This document shows positions 60,555 to 64,000 of a stretch of DNA of 64,000 nt, in pieces. The stretch's first letter is position 1, and the number at the start of each line of letters is the position of its first letter. Position numbers and translations under genes: made by a program. The stretch spans positions 62,001-126,000 of the forward strand of contig NZ_RBLC01000005.1 of the NCBI RefSeq assembly GCF_003634455.1. Reading direction: 5' to 3'. The notes beneath the pieces are model-generated. The model worked only from the letters and a program-made list of their open reading frames with translations. It had not been told where the DNA came from and made no database searches. The DNA is from Flavobacterium endophyticum. GTDB lineage: Bacteria; Bacteroidota; Bacteroidia; Flavobacteriales; Flavobacteriaceae.

Positions 60555-61376
60555 TTATTTTCCATGTGCTTTTGCAGACACATCTTTCCATTCTTCCCAT
60601 TCTGAAAGGCGCTGCGCATACACTTCTTTTACCCAAGGCAAGGCTACCTTACCAAGGAACAAGCGCAATGGCGGATTGGCGGCATCGACCAGTTTTAGGA
60701 TGGCTTCGGCAGTGGCTTCTGGATTACCGAAGGAATCCGTATCGGCCAATCCCGCATGGAAGGCAGCCCTCACATTGTCATAAGCCGCTATCGTTTCTGA
60801 TTGGATAGCAGAAGGCCCAGCCCAGTCGGTAGAGAATCCGTTTGGCTCTACCAAAGTTACTTTAATGCCGAACTCCTTCACCTCTGTAGCAAGCGTCTCG
60901 CTTATCGCTTCAACTGCAAATTTGGAAGCATTGTAGATGCCTAAAGTCGGTAGGGTAGCAACGCCCAATACGCTAGACAGTTGGATGATATGCCCGTGGC
61001 CTTGTGCTCTCAAGATCGGAAGCGCCGCTTGGGTAATCCATAACAATCCGAATACGTTCGTTTCGATCTGGTCTCTGACTTCTTTTTCAGAGTTTTCTTC
61101 AATGGTTCCGAACAGCCCGTAACCCGCATTGTTGATAATGACATCCAGCTTTCCGAAATATTCTTTGGCTTGGTTGATTGCGGCAAAACTCTGCTCGCGG
61201 TTGGTTACGTCCAATTGTATCGGCAGGATCGCTTCGCCGTATTGTGCTTTTAAATCGTTGAGCGAGTCTATGTTTCTCGCTGTTGCAGCAACTTTGTCGC
61301 CGCGTTTTAGAAAGGCTTCTGCCCATATCTTCCCAAATCCGCGGGAAGCACCTGTAATAAATATGACTTTTGACAT
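60555..61376 (-). CDS. Short-chain dehydrogenase/reductase
   Basis: A 273-residue classical SDR with the cofactor motif TGASRGFG near residue 12, Asp in LDVTN that follows strand 3, NNAG near 85, and the catalytic YNASK near 151. SDRs of this type reduce carbonyls with NAD(P)H; the substrate is unknown. It is divergent from an aldehyde dehydrogenase gene with a shared regulatory region, suggesting aldehyde/ketone handling. Confidence 0.9.
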   Translation of the reverse strand: MSKVIFITGASRGFGKIWAEAFLKRGDKVAATARNIDSLNDLKAQYGEAILPIQLDVTNREQSFAAINQAKEYFGKLDVIINNAGYGLFGTIEENSEKEVRDQIETNVFGLLWITQAALPILRAQGHGHIIQLSSVLGVATLPTLGIYNASKFAVEAISETLATEVKEFGIKVTLVEPNGFSTDWAGPSAIQSETIAAYDNVRAAFHAGLADTDSFGNPEATAEAILKLVDAANPPLRLFLGKVALPWVKEVYAQRLSEWEEWKDVSAKAHGK

Positions 61377-61404
61377 CAGTAAATGTATTAGATTAATAAC
61401 AGGA

Positions 61405-61412
61405 CAAAGTTA
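61405..61412 (-). promoter_or_regulatory. -7 element of the SDR gene
   Basis: The minus strand reads TAACTTTG, a perfect TAnnTTTG, 29 bases before the SDR ATG. There is no clear TTTG at -33, in line with activator-dependent expression. Confidence 0.5.
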
Positions 61413-61481
61413 GGACAGTGATACTGGGAGGATTTATACAAAAAGCGGTAAAGCATATACATTTTGTCCTAGAGCTAACGG

Positions 61482-61520
61482 TGAGCCGTACAGCAAAGCG
61501 ATATTGAGCCGTACAGCAAA
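61482..61520 (+). promoter_or_regulatory. Two perfect 16-bp direct repeats (probable AraC operator)
   Basis: TGAGCCGTACAGCAAA occurs at 61482-61497 and 61505-61520, 23 bases apart, in the divergent SDR/ALDH intergenic region. A -7-like GAACTTTG starts 22 bases further on towards the ALDH gene. Tandem direct repeats spaced about two helical turns are typical of AraC-family operators, and two AraC genes flank this block. Confidence 0.75.
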
Positions 61521-61583
61521 ACAGGGCGTATGGCTATAGCTGAACTTTGCCGTATCAATAATCAGATACATAATTTTAATACT

Positions 61584-62999
61584 ATGAAAATAATTGACAG
61601 CATCTACATCAACGGCGAGTTTGTGAAACCGCAAGGGAACCAAGTCTTTGACCTTATTAGTCCGACAACCAATAAACAGATCGGACAGGTCGTTTTAGGA
61701 AACGAGCACGATGCCCGAACTGCCATTGCTGCAGCCAAGGAAGCTTTTAAGACTTTTTCTCAAACGGCAAAAGCAGAACGTATCGAATACTTGAAACGAA
61801 TGCGCGAAGCGGTATCCAGACGAAAAGACGAACTTGTTGACGTGATGGTAGAAGAATATGGCGGGACTTTGCAGTTCTGCAGGATGAGCATGGAATTCAC
61901 GCTCAGCGGATTTACTGCTGCTATAGCTACTTTAGAAAAATTCGACTTTACAAAGAAGATGGGCTTTTCGGAAGTGCAATTGACACCGCTAGGCGTCGTT
62001 GGCATCATCATTCCGTGGAATGCCAGCAATGGCTTTATTGCCGGAAAGCTGGCTACTGCTGTGGCAGCAGGCTGTACCGCTGTCATCAAGCCTAGCGAAA
62101 TGAGCGCCTTGCAGACGCAGCTTATGGCCGAATGCCTGCACGAAGCTGGATTGCCTGCGGGCGTCTTTAATATCGTAAACGGACTGGGTGAAACCGTAGG
62201 TGCCGAAATCAGCACGCATCCTGACGTTGCCAAAATCTCGTTTACCGGATCGAGCACCGTAGGAAAGATTATTGCCCGCGAAGCTTCGGCTACCCTGAAA
62301 CGCTATACTCTAGAGCTCGGAGGCAAGTCGCCAAACATTCTTCTAGGGGATGCTGATTTTTCTAAGGCGATTCCAACAGCCATCGCAGCGGCCTTTATGA
62401 ACAGCGGACAGGCTTGTGTTGCCGCAACACGCCTTTTGGTTCCGGAAAGCCGACTCGAAGAGGCCAAAGAATTGATACAAACAATGCTTCCGTTGTTTCC
62501 TGTAGGCGATCCGAAAGAAGAAACAACAGCTATAGGGCCGATGGTTAGCCAAAAGCAGTACGAGAGAGTGCAGGGCTATATCAAATTAGGGATTGAAGAA
62601 GGTGCTTCTGTCCTTACTGGCGGGCTCGGACATCCGGAAGGTCTTGAAAACGGAAACTTTGTAAAGCCAACGGTTTTTTATAATGTAGATAACAAGATGC
62701 GCATTGCTCAGGAAGAAATCTTCGGTCCGGTGCTTTCTATCATTACCTACAAAGACGAAGCGGAAGCTGTCGAGATTGCTAATGACACCATCTACGGATT
62801 GCAGGCGTATGTGAGTTCTGCAAATACAGAAAGAGCACGACGCGTTGCCTCGCAAATCAATGCCGGACGTGTATTGGTCAACGGCTTGAACCATGATCCT
62901 GAAGCGCCCTTCGGAGGATTCAAGCAATCGGGTATCGGAAGGGAATTCGGCATCTACGGACTCGAAGCGTATCTGGAACCAAAAGCCTTGATCGGATAA
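61584..62999 (+). CDS. NAD(P)-dependent aldehyde dehydrogenase
   Basis: A 471-residue cytoplasmic aldehyde dehydrogenase. It has the N-terminal ALDH start (SIYINGEFVKPQG), IIPWNASNGFIAGKLATAVAAGCTAVIKPSE, the SFTGSSTVGK cofactor loop near 228, the catalytic Glu in TLELGGKSPNI near 250, the catalytic Cys in NSGQACVAATR near 284, and the EEIFGPVLSI motif near 384. The ATG at 61584 gives the standard length; one at 61530 is inside the operator-promoter region. The aldehyde is unknown. Confidence 0.94.
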   Translation: MKIIDSIYINGEFVKPQGNQVFDLISPTTNKQIGQVVLGNEHDARTAIAAAKEAFKTFSQTAKAERIEYLKRMREAVSRRKDELVDVMVEEYGGTLQFCRMSMEFTLSGFTAAIATLEKFDFTKKMGFSEVQLTPLGVVGIIIPWNASNGFIAGKLATAVAAGCTAVIKPSEMSALQTQLMAECLHEAGLPAGVFNIVNGLGETVGAEISTHPDVAKISFTGSSTVGKIIAREASATLKRYTLELGGKSPNILLGDADFSKAIPTAIAAAFMNSGQACVAATRLLVPESRLEEAKELIQTMLPLFPVGDPKEETTAIGPMVSQKQYERVQGYIKLGIEEGASVLTGGLGHPEGLENGNFVKPTVFYNVDNKMRIAQEEIFGPVLSIITYKDEAEAVEIANDTIYGLQAYVSSANTERARRVASQINAGRVLVNGLNHDPEAPFGGFKQSGIGREFGIYGLEAYLEPKALIG

Positions 63000-63012
63000 A
63001 CTGCACAACAAC

Positions 63013-63063
63013 AGCTTCGGAAATACGGTTAAAAAACAGCAGTATTTCTGAAGCTATTTTTTT
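63013..63063 (+). terminator. Terminator of the ALDH gene
   Basis: A 14-pair stem (agcttcggaaatac / gtatttctgaagct, one wobble) with a 15-base loop and a following run of Ts. Confidence 0.75.
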
Positions 63064-63075
63064 AACTTTACCATC

Positions 63076-63879
63076 ATGACAGCATCAAAAGACGATAAAA
63101 CTCCGCAGGTATTGTATTCCTGTTACTACCAGCGTACAAGAGAAGGAGAACATTTTATTCCCGAGCACGTTTTCAGCTACCAGATATCGGGAACGATGAC
63201 AGCATGGGATGCGAAGAATACGTATCATTCCAAAGAAGGTGATTTCCGATTGAGCGTACGCAACCGATTGGCCAAATTCGCAAAACAGCCGCCAGAAAAT
63301 GGAGAGTTTAAGGTTATTTCCTTGTTTCTGGATCAAGAGACGTTACAGGAAATCAGTCGAGAAATCAACTATACGGCAAAAAAGACGACCCTAGATATAA
63401 CGGCAATTCCAATTGCTTCGAATCCGCTGTACGTAAGTTTTATGGAATCGCTCCTCGCCTACTTGCAATTGCCGCAGGAAAACAATCAGGAACTCTTAAG
63501 GCTGAAAATAAAAGAGGCGGTTTATCTGCTTATCAAGATCAATCCGGAATTAAAAGATATCTTGTTTGATTTCAGCGAGCCTGGAAAGATCGACTTAGAG
63601 GCTTTTATGAACAAGAACTTTCACTTTAACGTGCATCTCAAACGGTTTGCTTACCTCACGGGACGTAGCTTGGCCACATTCAAAAGGGATTTCCAGAAAA
63701 TATTCCAAGATACGCCGAGCCACTGGCTGCAGCAACGACGGTTGCAGGAAGCGTATTACTTGATCAGCAATAAGGCCAAGACGCCGTCGGAAGTTTATAT
63801 TGATGTCGGTTTTGAAGACTTGTCGCATTTTTCGTTTGCGTTTAAGAAGAAATATGGGGTATCTCCTTCGAAGGTGTAG
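63076..63879 (+). CDS. AraC-family transcriptional regulator
   Basis: A 267-residue regulator with an N-terminal cupin-like domain (YQISGTMTAWDAKNTYHSKEGDFRLSVRNRLAKF) and an AraC-type HTH pair at the end (RFAYLTGRSLATFKRDFQKIF, then YIDVGFEDLSHFSFAFKKKYGVSPSKV). It follows the ALDH gene after a terminator. It is a second candidate to bind the repeats in the SDR/ALDH intergenic region. Confidence 0.88.
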   Translation: MTASKDDKTPQVLYSCYYQRTREGEHFIPEHVFSYQISGTMTAWDAKNTYHSKEGDFRLSVRNRLAKFAKQPPENGEFKVISLFLDQETLQEISREINYTAKKTTLDITAIPIASNPLYVSFMESLLAYLQLPQENNQELLRLKIKEAVYLLIKINPELKDILFDFSEPGKIDLEAFMNKNFHFNVHLKRFAYLTGRSLATFKRDFQKIFQDTPSHWLQQRRLQEAYYLISNKAKTPSEVYIDVGFEDLSHFSFAFKKKYGVSPSKV

Positions 63880-63938
63880 TGAATCACTATTCTTTTTTTC
63901 TTGATAAATTGCCTATTTTTATCAGAAATAAGCATACC

Positions 63939-64000
63939 ATGCTAGAAAAATTAAAAGAAGCTGTAGATTCCGTACTGCGGTTTACAGTTGAAGAATGGGA
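63939..64000 (+). CDS. Start of a further gene (3' partial), possibly Crp-like
   Basis: The ATG at 63939 opens a frame to the window edge coding MLEKLKEAVDSVLRFTVEEWE. The short start with EEWE resembles the first residues of Bacteroidota Crp-like regulators, but 20 residues are too few to be sure. An inverted repeat (tgataaa / tttatca) lies 30 bases upstream. Confidence 0.35.
   Translation, partial: MLEKLKEAVDSVLRFTVEEW

Noticed and set aside
63902..63926. The tgataaa/tttatca inverted repeat as a fourth FNR-type site
   Set aside because: The half-sites are nine bases apart rather than four, so it does not match the TGAT-N4-ATCA core.

Overview
The window comes from a member of the Bacteroidota, most likely a Flavobacterium or close relative. 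The evidence is three proteins ending in type IX secretion (T9SS) sorting domains, promoters of the Bacteroidota type (-33 TTTG, -7 TAnnTTTG), a fused CcoN-CcoO cbb3 oxidase subunit, many LytTR/LytS regulators, and families typical of the phylum (DUF3570/DUF4266, DUF5777, DUF6249, PepSY-like). No rRNA, tRNA, CRISPR array, insertion sequence or phage gene was seen. Both window ends cut through genes.

Layout. 1-7.1 kb: the end of a secreted metallophosphoesterase, a GH130 glycosidase/phosphorylase, and two DUF1223 paralogues flanking a LytS/LytTR two-component pair. 7.1-10.2 kb: an Ohr peroxidase and two secreted alpha/beta hydrolases (one epoxide-hydrolase type), driven by two near-identical promoters. 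10.4-15.1 kb: a small secreted protein, a polysaccharide deacetylase and a 1049-residue T9SS beta-helix protein. 15.3-18.3 kb: an OmpR-type two-component system between two small exported proteins whose promoters share an 11-bp-period direct repeat. 18.4-24.2 kb: an SMR efflux pump, a 21-bp-period mosaic repeat array, an AT-rich lipoprotein/membrane-protein pair, an HExxH protein, MepB, DoxX and an AraC regulator. 24.3-29.7 kb: a TPR-membrane-HTH regulator and a tight six-gene operon (OB-fold, DUF5777 barrel, cytochrome c lipoprotein, YceI, ankyrin, DOMON-like T9SS protein). 29.7-36.8 kb: membrane protein, HExxH peptidase, ECF sigma/anti-sigma pair with DUF6249, and an M16 peptidase. 37.1-40.4 kb: an AT-rich island with a roughly 1018-codon putative nuclease gene broken by one in-frame TGA. 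40.4-49.1 kb: an orphan gene with an 11-bp-phased repeat array, an ApbE/DUF4266/DUF3570/thioredoxin operon, a VIT-family transporter, a second LytS/LytTR pair and an FNR-like regulator. 49.2-59.5 kb: the cbb3 oxidase cluster (ccoI, S, NO, Q, P, G, H and a SafE-like gene) and hemN. 59.6-64 kb: AraC, SDR, aldehyde dehydrogenase, AraC, and the start of another gene.

How it works together. The strongest signals are regulatory. FNR-type palindromes (TGAT-N4-ATCA) lie before ccoI, before ccoS and before hemN, next to the Crp/FNR gene. Divergent TGTAACC-N16-CGTC promoters sit between the ECF sigma gene and the DUF6249 gene. Paired direct repeats mark probable AraC and OmpR-family operators. Functionally the window is rich in envelope redox, respiration, electrophile/peroxide detoxification and secreted enzymes.

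Candidates for something new are the interrupted nuclease gene, the 24.3-29.7 kb heme/quinone-type operon, and several intergenic arrays built from short words on a fixed period (8, 11, 14 or 21 bp) in both orientations.
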